Part shown: one piece after another, positions 16,066 through 24,374 of the stretch
How the letters are laid out: every line of letters begins with the position of its first letter
Position numbering within the stretch: position 1 is the first letter of the stretch
NCBI GenBank assembly: GCA_016841765.1
Contig: JAENYN010000044.1
Span: forward strand, 1-34,431
Source of the DNA: Guptibacillus hwajinpoensis
GTDB lineage: Bacteria > Bacillota > Bacilli > Bacillales > Bacillaceae_O
DNA: 34,431 nt
Direction: 5' to 3'
Notes under the pieces: model-generated
What the model was told of the DNA's origin: nothing
Database searches by the model: none
Seen by the model: only the letters and a program-made list of their open reading frames with translations
Position numbers and translations under genes: made by a program

Positions 16066-16336
16066 CCTTTCACCTCGCTTAGATGGTTTTATTAACCTTT
16101 ATTCATAATCGTCCTTCTCTATCCTAAAAACGTGTCTTTTTTCAAAAAGCTTTGTTACGGGTTATTGTTGATAATCCGTCAAACGGCAGGTGAACCAATT
16201 TTAAGGAAGGTATCATTTTACTGAATATCAACATTGAACATAACAGATGTTTTCAAAATGAGAACATTTCGCGGGGAAAACGAAAATGTGCACGGCAGCA
16301 TGCTGGATTTCATTCCGATGTGCTGCCGTATCCACT
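16066..16336. other. Gene-free stretch with one hairpin
   Basis: No gene seen. ACGGCAGCA (16292-16300) and TGCTGCCGT (16321-16329) form a 9-bp hairpin just past the next minus-strand gene, perhaps a weak terminator, as ATTTTCGTTTT follows only after a gap. Confidence 0.45.
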
Positions 16337-16699
16337 TTAATTTGCGGAAAATCCTGGCTCAATAAGTGTGAACTTTGAAGCCACCATCCTGCTTTGGACG
16401 GTTATTTCCTGACCTCCATTTTTAAAAATCAGACCGGATCCGATCTGCTCGACAAATGCCCATCCGTGCTGTGTCATCATCTCAATGAATGGATCATAAT
16501 CGGTGCCCGAAACCAGGTAGCGGTCAGGCCTCTGGTTAACCTGGAAAATTTCCAATCCTCCGCCTCGCAAATAGAGCATTCCCATCATGACAGCAGGCAC
16601 GTTCCGGGTTTCTACGTCCCGGTCAATGTAAATGAACAATGCGGCAAAGCAAATGAAAGCAGCAACCCCTACTGCCTGAAGGACTATTTTTATTTTCAC
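16337..16699 (-). CDS. Membrane-anchored small protein, unknown
   Basis: 120 aa from a GTG at 16699. One membrane helix (VLQAVGVAAFICFAALFIYI) precedes an extracytoplasmic or cytosolic domain of about 90 residues with the segment YDPFIEMMTQHGWAFVEQIGSGLIF, which suggests a small alpha/beta fold. The GTG follows a GGGGGGCGGGGAGAA stretch that can pair with 16S rRNA. An in-frame ATG at 16726 has no good site of its own. Not recognised as a named family. Confidence 0.6.
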   Translation of the reverse strand: MKIKIVLQAVGVAAFICFAALFIYIDRDVETRNVPAVMMGMLYLRGGGLEIFQVNQRPDRYLVSGTDYDPFIEMMTQHGWAFVEQIGSGLIFKNGGQEITVQSRMVASKFTLIEPGFSAN

Positions 16700-16813
16700 T
16701 TCTCCCCGCCCCCCTTTTAAAGTCATGCCAGCCCAGATACCTGATAAAAGATGCATGACCTTTATCATACAAATTCGCCGAAAACTATTCCTTATCCTTC
16801 CTGGATGCAAAGA

Positions 16814-16850
16814 ATTGCCTGGCAAATGCCAGGCAATTCCCAGGCAATTG
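16814..16850. repeat. REP-like palindromic repeat, degenerate copy
   Basis: The units GCCTGGCAAATGCCAGGC and CCAGGCAATTG form about one and a half palindromes of the same family as 2452-2496 and 33600-33634. It lies between two divergent genes, where it may separate their promoters. Confidence 0.75.
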
Positions 16851-16950
16851 TCTCCCGTCACACCTCTGCTGCAAGCACTGGTTTTGCCTTTTATCCTCAT
16901 TTCCATATATGATTAAAAGAACTGCAAATCGTGCGAGGGGAGGGGTCAGG

Positions 16951-17886
16951 GTGAAGACGCTTGTTCGTTCTTCATATTTTTTATTGATGATAGCAACTCT
17001 GTTCTGGGGAGGGAATTTTGTCATTGGGCGCGGTTTTGCCGATACACTGCCCCCGTTCACACTCGCTTTTTTCCGCTGGCTGATTGCCCTGGTGGTCATA
17101 GCCCCTTTCGGCTATAAACAAATCAAGGAAAACAGGCAAATATGGAAAGACCGATTTTGGCCGGTTTTCTGGATGGCGCTGACAGGTGTGGCCGCGTTCA
17201 ACACGCTGCTTTATATCGCTGTCCATTACACGACATCAATTAATGCGGCACTTGTCAATGCTCCCACACCCGCCTTGATCATGCTGCTTTCTATCCTTTT
17301 TCTGAAAGAGAAATTGGCTATCAGGCATCTTGTCGGCATCGCTTTTTCCATTGCCGGCGTCCTGTTTATCGTCAGCCGCGGTTCACTCGCTGTGCTGCTG
17401 ACATTTTCCATCAATACCGGCGAGCTCTGGATGCTGGCAGCGATCACGGTCTGGTCGATTTATTCCGTTCTCGTTAAACGCTATGCTCCTGATTACCCCG
17501 GTTACGGCTTATTTATGATGACCATTTTTATCGGGCTTCTGCTCCTCAGCCCTTTCGCCGTATACGAATGGGCAGCCGGCTTCCCGATGACCTGGAGCCT
17601 CTTCACCTGGCTCGGCCTCATCTATGTAGGCGTATTTGCTTCCGTTGTGGCATTTATCGCCTGGAACACTGCCGTTTCTCGGATCGGTCCCGGTAATGCC
17701 TCGCCATTTTTAAACCTGATTCCGGTGTTTGCCACCGTATTTGCTATGACGTTTCTTGGTGAATCCATCGGCTGGCCCCAGCTTGCCGGCGGGACACTGG
17801 CCATCATCGGAGTGCTGATTACGACCGGCAATATCCGGCTTCCAAAGGCTTTCAGAAAACCGGTCACAAGACATTATCATATGTAA
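16951..17886 (+). CDS. EamA/DMT-superfamily transporter
   Basis: 311 aa with ten likely membrane helices in two EamA repeats. The first starts at LLMIATLFWGGNFVIGRGFADTLPPFTLAFFRW, and the second has TVWSIYSVLVKRYAPDYPGYG and NASPFLNLIPVFATVFAMTFLGE, a hallmark of the family. Such proteins usually export amino acids or other metabolites from the cytoplasm. The substrate cannot be told from the sequence. The GTG at 16951 is preferred because AGGGGAGGGG lies 7 bases upstream; the ATG at 16909 lacks a ribosome site and would add a basic 14-residue head. Confidence 0.9.
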   Translation: MKTLVRSSYFLLMIATLFWGGNFVIGRGFADTLPPFTLAFFRWLIALVVIAPFGYKQIKENRQIWKDRFWPVFWMALTGVAAFNTLLYIAVHYTTSINAALVNAPTPALIMLLSILFLKEKLAIRHLVGIAFSIAGVLFIVSRGSLAVLLTFSINTGELWMLAAITVWSIYSVLVKRYAPDYPGYGLFMMTIFIGLLLLSPFAVYEWAAGFPMTWSLFTWLGLIYVGVFASVVAFIAWNTAVSRIGPGNASPFLNLIPVFATVFAMTFLGESIGWPQLAGGTLAIIGVLITTGNIRLPKAFRKPVTRHYHM

Positions 17887-18053
17887 CGGAATATCAACTG
17901 CTGCGGGGACCAGCTTCCCCCGGGCATTTTCTTTTCCCGGCTGATTGTACATACCGGTCTTCCTTCACCCATGTTATCAATATACCTGCATAATTGATGC
18001 AGTATTACAATTAACCGCTAATACCGGTCCACCAGATAAGGAGGTTACGCTCT

Positions 18054-18674
18054 ATGAAAATATGTATATTCGGCTCCACCGGAAGAGTCGGGCGCAGGAT
18101 CCTCCAGCTGGCTCTCCATGACGGACATGAGGTGACAGCGCTTGTCCGTGATCCCGCCAATTTTCCCTTTCAGCATGAACTCTTGAACATCGTAAAAGGT
18201 GATGCAACGTCACAGACAGATGTCCGCAAAGCGGTCCATGGAAACAGCGCAGTCGTAAGTGCGCTCTCAACTGGCAATTCCGCAGTTTTATCCACCGCCA
18301 TGCCCCTTATCATAAGCGCTATGGAAGAAGAAGGAATCAACCGGATCATCACAATCGGTACCGCAGGTATACTGGACAGCCGTACAGAACCCGGCAAATT
18401 CCGATACCAGACAAGCGAATCACGGCGGAAAACGACCACTGCCGCAGAAGACCATGAGAGAGCATATTCCCTATTGAAACAATCCAGCCTGGATTGGACC
18501 GTCGTCTGCCCGACATATTTGCCGGAAGGCCCTTCAACAGGAACATACCGGACCGAAAAGAATCTGCTACCTACTGGCGGGCTGAAAATTTCAACCGGCG
18601 ATACAGCGGACTTCACATACAAAGAACTGGCCGAAAACAAGTTCCTTTGCAGCAGGACAGGCCTCGCTTATTGA
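18054..18674 (+). CDS. NAD(P)-binding atypical short-chain dehydrogenase (NmrA-like)
   Basis: 206 aa. The Rossmann nucleotide-binding loop GSTGRVGRRI (7-16) is followed by VTALVRDPANF, GDATSQTDVRKAV and a VVSALSTG strand end, the pattern of NmrA/SDR_a5-like NAD(P)H-binding oxidoreductases. The TVVCPTYLPEGPSTGTYRT segment lies where substrate specificity is set. A Tyr-xxx-Lys pair is not clear, as is usual in this atypical group; some members are redox sensors rather than enzymes. AAGGAGGT precedes the ATG. Confidence 0.85.
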   Translation: MKICIFGSTGRVGRRILQLALHDGHEVTALVRDPANFPFQHELLNIVKGDATSQTDVRKAVHGNSAVVSALSTGNSAVLSTAMPLIISAMEEEGINRIITIGTAGILDSRTEPGKFRYQTSESRRKTTTAAEDHERAYSLLKQSSLDWTVVCPTYLPEGPSTGTYRTEKNLLPTGGLKISTGDTADFTYKELAENKFLCSRTGLAY

Positions 18675-18718
18675 ACATCACCCATTTCACCTCCAATTAC
18701 AGCTGAATTCCGAATGAT

Positions 18719-18744
18719 GATTGATATGTAAAAATTCAGGGTAA
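18719..18744 (+). promoter_or_regulatory. Candidate sigma-B promoter of the YflT-like gene
   Basis: GGGTAA (18739-18744) matches the sigma-B -10 consensus GGGWAW. GATTGA (18719-18724), 14 bases upstream, matches GTTTAA at 4 of 6 positions. The start would be near 18751, about 30 bases before the gene. The general-stress family of the product supports the call. Confidence 0.5.
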
Positions 18745-18780
18745 TGACATGTAGACCGATAAAATCATGGAGGTGCTTTA

Positions 18781-19350
18781 ATGGATAAGAAATTAATTGG
18801 CGGCGTATTTGATAACGAAGAAAACGCAGAAGCAGCAATTAAATCGTTGAAGGATATGGGATATTCAGCAGACGACATTTCAGTATTCGCAAAAGACAGT
18901 GACGATGTCAAAGACCTTGAAGACGCTACAGGAGCCGATGTGTCCGAAGAAGACAGCGGACGCGGCAAAAATGCAGCCAAAGGCCTTGGAATCGGCGCCG
19001 GAACAGGCGGTGTACTCGGCGGTATCGCGGGACTGATTGCTGAAGTCGGACTGCTTACCATTCCGGGAATCGGTGTATTGGCAGCAGCCGGACCACTTGC
19101 CACAACATTGAGCGGTGCTGCAATCGGAGCAAGCGGCGGCGGAATTGTCGGTGCTCTTGTCGGAGCCGGTATTCCGGAAGAAGAAGCAAAAGAATACGAA
19201 AAATATGTCAGTGAAGGAAAAATTCTTGTTCTTGTGGAAGCGAACGAAGAACAAGAACGTGATGTATACGGCACGTTCTACACAAATGACACGCTGAATA
19301 CAGATATGTATCCGGAACATGTACGCAGCAGCTACAACGACGGAGTCTGA
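18781..19350 (+). CDS. YflT-family general stress protein
   Basis: 189 aa. The N-terminal ~60 residues (LIGGVFDNEENAEAAIKSLKDMGYSADDISVFAKD) match the YflT/general stress protein 17M-type domain. A glycine-alanine-rich segment (about 65-130: GLGIGAGTGGVLGGIAGLIAEV, and GAAIGASGGGIVGALVGAGIPEEEAKEYEKYVSEGKILVLVEA) follows and could form a membrane hairpin. A short polar tail ends the protein. Relatives are induced by sigma-B under heat, salt and ethanol stress; their molecular job is unknown. GGAGGTGC precedes the ATG, with a sigma-B-like promoter upstream and a terminator after the gene. Confidence 0.88.
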   Translation: MDKKLIGGVFDNEENAEAAIKSLKDMGYSADDISVFAKDSDDVKDLEDATGADVSEEDSGRGKNAAKGLGIGAGTGGVLGGIAGLIAEVGLLTIPGIGVLAAAGPLATTLSGAAIGASGGGIVGALVGAGIPEEEAKEYEKYVSEGKILVLVEANEEQERDVYGTFYTNDTLNTDMYPEHVRSSYNDGV

Positions 19351-19365
19351 TTTCATTTAACAGCA

Positions 19366-19396
19366 AGAGCCGGCAATCAATGCCGGCTCTTTTTTA
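19366..19396 (+). terminator. Terminator of the YflT-like gene
   Basis: AGAGCCGGC pairs with GCCGGCTCT around a 7-base loop, followed by TTTTTT. Strong and specific to the plus strand. Confidence 0.92.
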
Positions 19397-19499
19397 CATC
19401 AAAAATTTCCAATGCGCTATCCAATGCCTCCCCGCAGGAATTCCGCATTTACATTCCGAATTCATTTACATATAAGGTATTCGAAAGCAGGTGGTTTCC

Positions 19500-20078
19500 G
19501 TGTCTGACGCAACCCTTATACTAGGACATTTTTTCTTAATGATTCTCATTGGAGACCTGACGATCAGGCTATTCAGGATGCCGCGGAAACGGCATGAGCA
19601 CCGCTCACTGTGGTTTCTGTTATATGTCGTGCTCTTCAGCCTGCATTTCACCGTCTTCCTCATTATTTTCCGCTGGTGGACATTCCGGCCCGGTGTTCCT
19701 TCGGGAAGCTTTAATACCGCACTCTTCATCATGATTCCTGAAACTGTATTGTTTCTCGTGTTTCTTATCATCCTTGCAAAACAGCTTTCCAATACTTTCC
19801 TGCGAAAACACGGCATGATCAGCTTCACCTGGATCTTAGCGGCAGCTGCAGTCCTCTTCTTTCTCATCCGGCTTGAAAGCTGGTATGTTGAAATGCTGCA
19901 CAGGGCGCTCGGCGAAAAAATGGTTCCCTGGTGGCTATGGTGGGCGGACCAGCATAAGAACAGCCTGTATTTTAATGTCTTTTCATATGGGATTGGCATC
20001 ATTTCGGCAATTCTGACCGGCATCACATCATCTCTTGTCCGAACCGCAGCGAAACAACAATGGCATTCTGAGCAATAA
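19500..20078 (+). CDS. Multi-spanning membrane protein, unknown
   Basis: 192 aa with about five hydrophobic segments (LILGHFFLMILIGDLTI, LWFLLYVVLFSLHFTVFLIIF, FIMIPETVLFLVFLIILA, WILAAAAVLFFLI and FNVFSYGIGIISAIL) and an aromatic WWLWWADQH loop. I recognise no family. The GTG at 19500 is chosen because AGGTGG precedes it by 5-6 bases; the GTG at 19491 lies inside that ribosome site. It converges on the 159-aa gene with only two bases between stop codons. Confidence 0.65.
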   Translation: MSDATLILGHFFLMILIGDLTIRLFRMPRKRHEHRSLWFLLYVVLFSLHFTVFLIIFRWWTFRPGVPSGSFNTALFIMIPETVLFLVFLIILAKQLSNTFLRKHGMISFTWILAAAAVLFFLIRLESWYVEMLHRALGEKMVPWWLWWADQHKNSLYFNVFSYGIGIISAILTGITSSLVRTAAKQQWHSEQ

Positions 20079-20080
20079 CC

Positions 20081-20560
20081 TTATTTCTGCTTTGCCGGGA
20101 TGACTTTCATATCTTCCTTCGTATATAAAACAAGGTCACTTGCTTCAAGAAGGCCCGGCAGTTTCTCGAAAGCCCCTTTGTGGATATTCGTCATCAAGAC
20201 AACCGGCACGTTTTTCGATTCGCCCCCTTCAAGCTCGATCACCTGCCGGGAATTTCCGGCGGCTGTCTCGCCAAGCACCGCTTCCTCCCCGAGCTGGCGG
20301 CGCAGCCCCTTATGGCCCGGCCTTGCGTTAACAGAAAATCGGACCTTTTCTTTTCCCCTGTTCACAAATTTCATACTGCAGCTGTAAAAAAACTGCCCTG
20401 ATTCCGGCATCGCATTCGGAAGACACGTACTCTCAGCCTTAATCACATCGACCGTCTGAAGGCCGCTTGTCAGCTTCATATATCCTTTTTCCTGGATCAC
20501 TCCCATCACTAGAAACAGTACAATCAGCCCCGTCACCCAGGTCCATACTTTTCTGCTCAT
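20081..20560 (-). CDS. Exported or anchored protein, unknown
   Basis: 159 aa. A signal anchor (VWTWVTGLIVLFLVMGVI) leads to an extracytoplasmic domain with two cysteines (STC and YSC, about 15 residues apart) that might form a disulfide. The strand pattern (FFYSCSMKFVNRGKEKVRFSVNAR, then ESKNVPVVLMTNI) suggests an immunoglobulin-like beta sandwich. GGGGGAG precedes the ATG. Not recognised as a named family. Confidence 0.65.
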   Translation of the reverse strand: MSRKVWTWVTGLIVLFLVMGVIQEKGYMKLTSGLQTVDVIKAESTCLPNAMPESGQFFYSCSMKFVNRGKEKVRFSVNARPGHKGLRRQLGEEAVLGETAAGNSRQVIELEGGESKNVPVVLMTNIHKGAFEKLPGLLEASDLVLYTKEDMKVIPAKQK

Positions 20561-20832
20561 ATTTTCCGCTCCCCCGGTAAAGTTAGGGCTCCTGCCCTTC
20601 CGGCTGAGTCCCTTATCCTATTAATTCTTGGAGGAATGAAACGATTCCTTTGTTGAAACCTGTCTCGTTTTCGGAAGTCTTCGCGGATTTTGTTTCACTG
20701 CTGCTGCAGGGGCGCCAGCATAAATCCAAATTCACTTTTGTTCACATGCATACGGAAACTTGCTCATTTTACCATTTGTGAACAAATATCGGCCGGCTTG
20801 CTTGCCAAATTGGAGCACCTGGACTAATATAG
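20561..20832. other. Gene-free stretch
   Basis: No gene or clear RNA structure was found here. It holds the presumed promoter of the 159-aa gene near its left end and lies behind the terminator of the nrf/ccm operon. Confidence 0.4.
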
Positions 20833-20871
20833 AAAAAAACACTGCACAAACTCACATTTGCACAGTGTTTT
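20833..20871 (-). terminator. Terminator of the ccm-nrfHA operon
   Basis: On the minus strand AAAACACTGTGCAAA pairs with TTTGTGCAGTGTTTT (15 bp with two G-U pairs, 6-base loop), followed by further T. It lies about 80 bases past the nrfA stop and is the only strong terminator between here and 30400. Confidence 0.88.
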
Positions 20872-20948
20872 GGTGTAAACAGGCGCTGTTCCCGCAGCTG
20901 CCTGCACTTAAGCGGGCCGTCTATTCCTGCATACGCCCGATTATCGTA

Positions 20949-22379
20949 TCACTTTTTGTCTTGCGGCTTTTGCGGAGGGAAGAATTCAGTGATCGCATGG
21001 TCTTTCTTCACAAAGTTATCCTTCTCTTCGTAAACCGTTTTCTTTGCTTCTTCGATTTTCTCCTTTAGTTCATCAAGGTCGACCCCGAGCTTCACAAGCT
21101 CTTCTGTCGCAATTCTGATCGCTTCATTTGACTCTTCGCCGGAAACTCTCAATGCGTCCATGGAACCTTGCGGATTGTGGAAACCTGCCGAACTCTCGGC
21201 CGCCACGATATCCCAGAACCACTGGCCTTTGCGGACATGTTCCTGCGCCTCTTTGATTTTATCCTCATTGACGCCTGCTGTAATCATCCTGTTGATATAG
21301 TAATGGGCCGAAATCGAAATATCCTCCGCTTTATGGAGCGCCTCCATGTGTGCATCCTGGATGTCAATGACGCGTTTTTCCAGATCATCGAGATCACGAT
21401 TGCTGTGACATGTTGCACAGGATGTATCCATCGTCTTAAGCGGTGAGGTCCACCAGTGGGAACTCATTTTCTTTTTGCCGTCGACCCGCTCATACGGCAT
21501 ATGGCAATCTGAGCATGCCACGCCTGCCTGCCCGTGCGGCCCTTCCGAGAATGTCTCGAAATCAGGGTGCTGCGCTTTCAGCATCGGCGTCCCGGAAATG
21601 TTATGGATCCAGTCCTGTTCAAAGCCTGCCTCTTTGGCGACCGTTTCATAATACGTGTACATATCTTCCGGCTTGAAGCCTTCAGACCATGGGTATGTCA
21701 CTTCCTGTTTTTCAGGCTCAAAATAGTATTCCACATGGCATTGCCCGCATACATAGGAGCGCATTTCATTCTTCGTCGCTTTTGAAATATCCACGCCCTT
21801 TGTTTCCATTGCTTTTATAAAGCTTGGACGGGTGACGCGCAAGTCCATTGTCTGCGGATCATGGCAATCCGAACAGCCGATCGGCGAATGTCCCATTTCT
21901 TCAGCTTTCGGCAGAATTTCATTCTTGAAGTTGGCGCTCCAGTAATCGTCACCCATTTCCTCGATCATATGGGGAACCGCTGTTGATTTGCATGTCATAC
22001 AGGAGCCGATTGATTTGTCTGTGATCCTGGCAATCGTTGTAACGTCTTCAAGAGCGTAAATATGTCCCCTGTCTTCATTGTATTCGGTGGCAAATAAGTA
22101 GCCATTGAAAAGAATCGGCAAATACGGTTCTTTATCATGGTCGAATTTGCTTCGTCCGACTGAACCGCTGTATTTTGTATCTTCTTCCTCCAGGTTCTTC
22201 TGATAGCTGTCATATTGAAGCGGGAATAAATCCTTAAACGCTTCATTGTTGATTTCATCTTTCGCTAGTCCGGTTTTCATGTCTTCTGCAGATGTTTCGT
22301 CCGAAGTACCCGAGCACCCGGAAACAGTAAGGAGGAGTGCGAGCAGAAGCAGAAAACTCCATTTTTGGAATCTACTCAT
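20949..22379 (-). CDS. nrfA: Ammonia-forming cytochrome c nitrite reductase, pentaheme catalytic subunit
   Basis: 476 aa. NrfA reduces nitrite to ammonium with six electrons on the outer face of the membrane. Five heme sites: CMTCK (127-131, the lysine-ligated active-site heme), CSDCH (169-173), CGQCH (211-215), CSDCH (289-293) and CATCH (321-325). Active-site residues R104, Y218 and H271 (in KAQHPDFE) fit the family. The signal ends in the lipobox TVSGC (C22), so it is a lipoprotein, as expected in a Gram-positive without periplasm. It directly follows nrfH with no spacer; GGGGGG in the end of nrfH is its ribosome site. CxxCK heme attachment normally needs a special lyase, which makes the linked ccm genes relevant. 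Confidence 0.97.
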   Translation of the reverse strand: MSRFQKWSFLLLLALLLTVSGCSGTSDETSAEDMKTGLAKDEINNEAFKDLFPLQYDSYQKNLEEEDTKYSGSVGRSKFDHDKEPYLPILFNGYLFATEYNEDRGHIYALEDVTTIARITDKSIGSCMTCKSTAVPHMIEEMGDDYWSANFKNEILPKAEEMGHSPIGCSDCHDPQTMDLRVTRPSFIKAMETKGVDISKATKNEMRSYVCGQCHVEYYFEPEKQEVTYPWSEGFKPEDMYTYYETVAKEAGFEQDWIHNISGTPMLKAQHPDFETFSEGPHGQAGVACSDCHMPYERVDGKKKMSSHWWTSPLKTMDTSCATCHSNRDLDDLEKRVIDIQDAHMEALHKAEDISISAHYYINRMITAGVNEDKIKEAQEHVRKGQWFWDIVAAESSAGFHNPQGSMDALRVSGEESNEAIRIATEELVKLGVDLDELKEKIEEAKKTVYEEKDNFVKKDHAITEFFPPQKPQDKK

Positions 22380-22904
22380 CTAGTAGAACCCCCCTTTTTT
22401 CTCAAGTAATGCCCCTGATTTAGGCGGCTTATGGAATTCATCTGTTTTGAAATCATCACCATGAGGCACCGCCTGGTGACAGTCCACACAGTTTTCTTTT
22501 GCATCATGAGAAATGTTATCGAGCGTACTTTCATGACAGTCCATACAGTTTCCATTGATCACCTCTTCAGAACTTGCCGTGGCATGGAGAACATCCGGTA
22601 TTTTCTCCGTTCCCAATGTATTGAAATACATGTGGCCAAGACCGGCTTTTGCCTTATACGTAAGTTTCTGTGCCACATTTTCATGAGGCAGGTGGCAATC
22701 ATTGCATGCGAGTGTCGCATGCGTGGATTCTTCAAATGATTCATATACAGATGTCATGATATGACAACTCTGGCAAAACTCAGGTGAGTCTGTATACGCA
22801 AACGCTTTGACGGTGACAACCGAAAGGACGATTCCCGTAAAGACCCCGACAAGGACCAAAATTTTCTTGTCAATCCCCAGCAGTTTTTTCAGCATCTGTT
22901 TCAC
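22380..22904 (-). CDS. nrfH: NrfH tetraheme quinol dehydrogenase
   Basis: 174 aa. NrfH of the NapC/NirT family takes electrons from menaquinol and passes them to NrfA. One N-terminal membrane anchor (ILVLVGVFTGIVLSVVTVKAFA) is followed by four heme sites: CQSCH (44-48, with M50 as in the Met-ligated first heme of NrfH), CNDCH (67-71), CMDCH (120-124) and CVDCH (139-143). AAAGGAGGTGAAACAG gives a near-perfect ribosome site. A 94-base gap separates it from the thioredoxin gene upstream, the longest internal gap in the operon, but I see no terminator there. Confidence 0.96.
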   Translation of the reverse strand: MKQMLKKLLGIDKKILVLVGVFTGIVLSVVTVKAFAYTDSPEFCQSCHIMTSVYESFEESTHATLACNDCHLPHENVAQKLTYKAKAGLGHMYFNTLGTEKIPDVLHATASSEEVINGNCMDCHESTLDNISHDAKENCVDCHQAVPHGDDFKTDEFHKPPKSGALLEKKGGFY

Positions 22905-22998
22905 CTCCTTTCAAGGGGTGATCCATTAAGAGACAAATGGATGTCTCCTTATGTATGGAATACGGATGGACAAAGAATTGCCCGTATCCGCTGCTCCA

Positions 22999-23499
22999 TC
23001 ATTCCAGGTTTTGAATCATTTCAATCAGTTTTGCCTTGGTTGTCGGCCCTGTGAATCTTTCCTGGATGATGCCTTTTTCATCTATGATGATGGTTTCCGG
23101 CTGGCCGATAACATGATAATCTGAGGCGGCCTTTTCTCTTGTATCGAGCAAATAAGGAAGCTCAGATCCTGACTTTTCAATATATCCAGCAATCCGCCGC
23201 TTTGTCTCACCCTTGGCGATAATCAATAGCTCCGCATCGTCAAATTCTTTCCCGAATGCCTCCAGCTCAGGTGCTTCATCAATGCATGGCTCGCACCAGG
23301 TTGCAAAAAAATTCAACACGACCTTTTGGCCCCTGTACTCAGAAAGGGTGACCTGGTTTCCCTCCATATCCTGAAGAGCAAAGTCAGGAGCTTTCTCACC
23401 AGGTGCAGCCAGTGCCTCCGTTTTCAGGCCGTTGACGAGCACCCAGACAAGAGCCGCACCCAGAACGAGGACAACGAGCGGCACTAACCGTTTTTTCAT
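22999..23499 (-). CDS. TlpA/ResA/CcmG-like membrane-anchored thioredoxin
   Basis: 166 aa. An N-terminal anchor (LVPLVVLVLGAALVWVLV) is followed by a thioredoxin fold outside the cell with the active site WCEPC (C69, C72) and the cis-proline P134 in GQPETIII. Such proteins reduce apocytochrome CxxCH disulfides before heme attachment. The position between ccmD and nrfH supports a CcmG role; by sequence alone ResA is equally likely. The ATG at 23499 has AAGGGG 7 bases upstream; the longer frame to 23541 overlaps ccmD. Confidence 0.9.
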   Translation of the reverse strand: MKKRLVPLVVLVLGAALVWVLVNGLKTEALAAPGEKAPDFALQDMEGNQVTLSEYRGQKVVLNFFATWCEPCIDEAPELEAFGKEFDDAELLIIAKGETKRRIAGYIEKSGSELPYLLDTREKAASDYHVIGQPETIIIDEKGIIQERFTGPTTKAKLIEMIQNLE

Positions 23500-23515
23500 A
23501 ACGCATCCCCTTCTT

Positions 23516-23647
23516 TTATAATTCCGAATTCCATTCTTCAAGCAATTGCATGTCCTTTTTCAATTGCTTCTGCCTGCGGCTGAGCAGGAATAAGTAACTG
23601 GCAATCAGCCCCCAGATCACGGTGTACGCAGCAAATAAATAAGTCAT
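23516..23647 (-). CDS. ccmD: CcmD-like small heme-exporter protein
   Basis: 43 aa. It opens with MTYLFAAYTVIWGLIASYLF, one membrane helix starting with Y-F-A-A-Y as in CcmD, followed by a basic cytosolic end (SRRQKQLKKD). CcmD holds CcmE bound to CcmABC and helps release holo-CcmE. GGAGG lies 7 bases before the ATG. Its place directly after ccmC is the canonical one, and its stop lies 16 bases before the thioredoxin start. It is easily missed because of its length. Confidence 0.88.
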   Translation of the reverse strand: MTYLFAAYTVIWGLIASYLFLLSRRQKQLKKDMQLLEEWNSEL

Positions 23648-23663
23648 GATATTTCCTCCTTCG

Positions 23664-24374
23664 TTATCCTGCAAGTTTTGTAAACACATTTTGTTTCTTC
23701 TCTTTCAGAACAAGCCGCATCTTCTCAATTTCAATCCCTTTTTGCATCAAAACGGCATAAAAAACGGTAATCGTAAGTGTGCAAAACAGCAGCGTGAAAA
23801 GCATTTCCGGTTCTACACCACCGCCAGCTTCGCTTTTCCCTTCCCCGAATACCACCGGATGAAGTTTTGAATTCCACCACCGGATCGACATGTAGACGAT
23901 CGGCACATTCAAAAATCCGATAATGCCGAATACTGCAGACAGGCGGGCGATTTTATCCCAGGACCCTTCCATGTTGCGGACAAACAGATAAGCGACAAAA
24001 ATGAACCATAATATAAGCGTTGTCGTAAGGCGGGGCTCCCATGTCCACCACGTGTTCCAGGCGGTCTTGCCCCAGATCATGCCGGTGATGAGCGTCACCG
24101 TCGTGAACAGGACGCCTATTTCAGCGGACACACCGGATATAATGTGCCTCATTCTCGTTGGTTTTTTTAATGTCAACACACTGAATACAGCTACGACAAA
24201 AAAGGATAAGAAAGCGACCTGAGCGCCGGCGACATGGAAATAGAAGATTTTCTGGGTCACACCCATCACTTTTTCGACCGGTGACCAGATAAATACAAGA
24301 TAAAGGGCGATAAAGACGAGCGGTACCAATAAATAAACCAGTGACCGGTTGACAGCCCCGATAAAAGCTTTCAT
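23664..24374 (-). CDS. ccmC: CcmC heme-handling membrane protein
   Basis: 236 aa, six membrane helices. CcmC presents heme to CcmE. The WWD-type tryptophan-rich segment reads WNTWWTWEPRLTTTLILW (106-123), with Glu where many proteins have Asp (WxWD). The flanking heme-ligand histidines H47 (FYFHVAGAQ) and H172 (NSKLHPV) are present. The ATGA overlap with the ccmB stop indicates translational coupling, and GGAGGGGACAAA serves as its ribosome site. Confidence 0.94.
   Translation of the reverse strand: MKAFIGAVNRSLVYLLVPLVFIALYLVFIWSPVEKVMGVTQKIFYFHVAGAQVAFLSFFVVAVFSVLTLKKPTRMRHIISGVSAEIGVLFTTVTLITGMIWGKTAWNTWWTWEPRLTTTLILWFIFVAYLFVRNMEGSWDKIARLSAVFGIIGFLNVPIVYMSIRWWNSKLHPVVFGEGKSEAGGGVEPEMLFTLLFCTLTITVFYAVLMQKGIEIEKMRLVLKEKKQNVFTKLAG

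Noticed and set aside
18880-19356. Minus-strand frame opposite the YflT-like gene
   Set aside because: Cys/Ser/Phe-rich shadow of a Gly/Ala-rich gene, with no ribosome site.
22905-22998. Gap between the thioredoxin gene and nrfH considered as an operon break
   Set aside because: Weak hairpins (around ATACGG/CCGTAT) are present, but there is no U-run and no clear promoter; it is treated as an internal gap.
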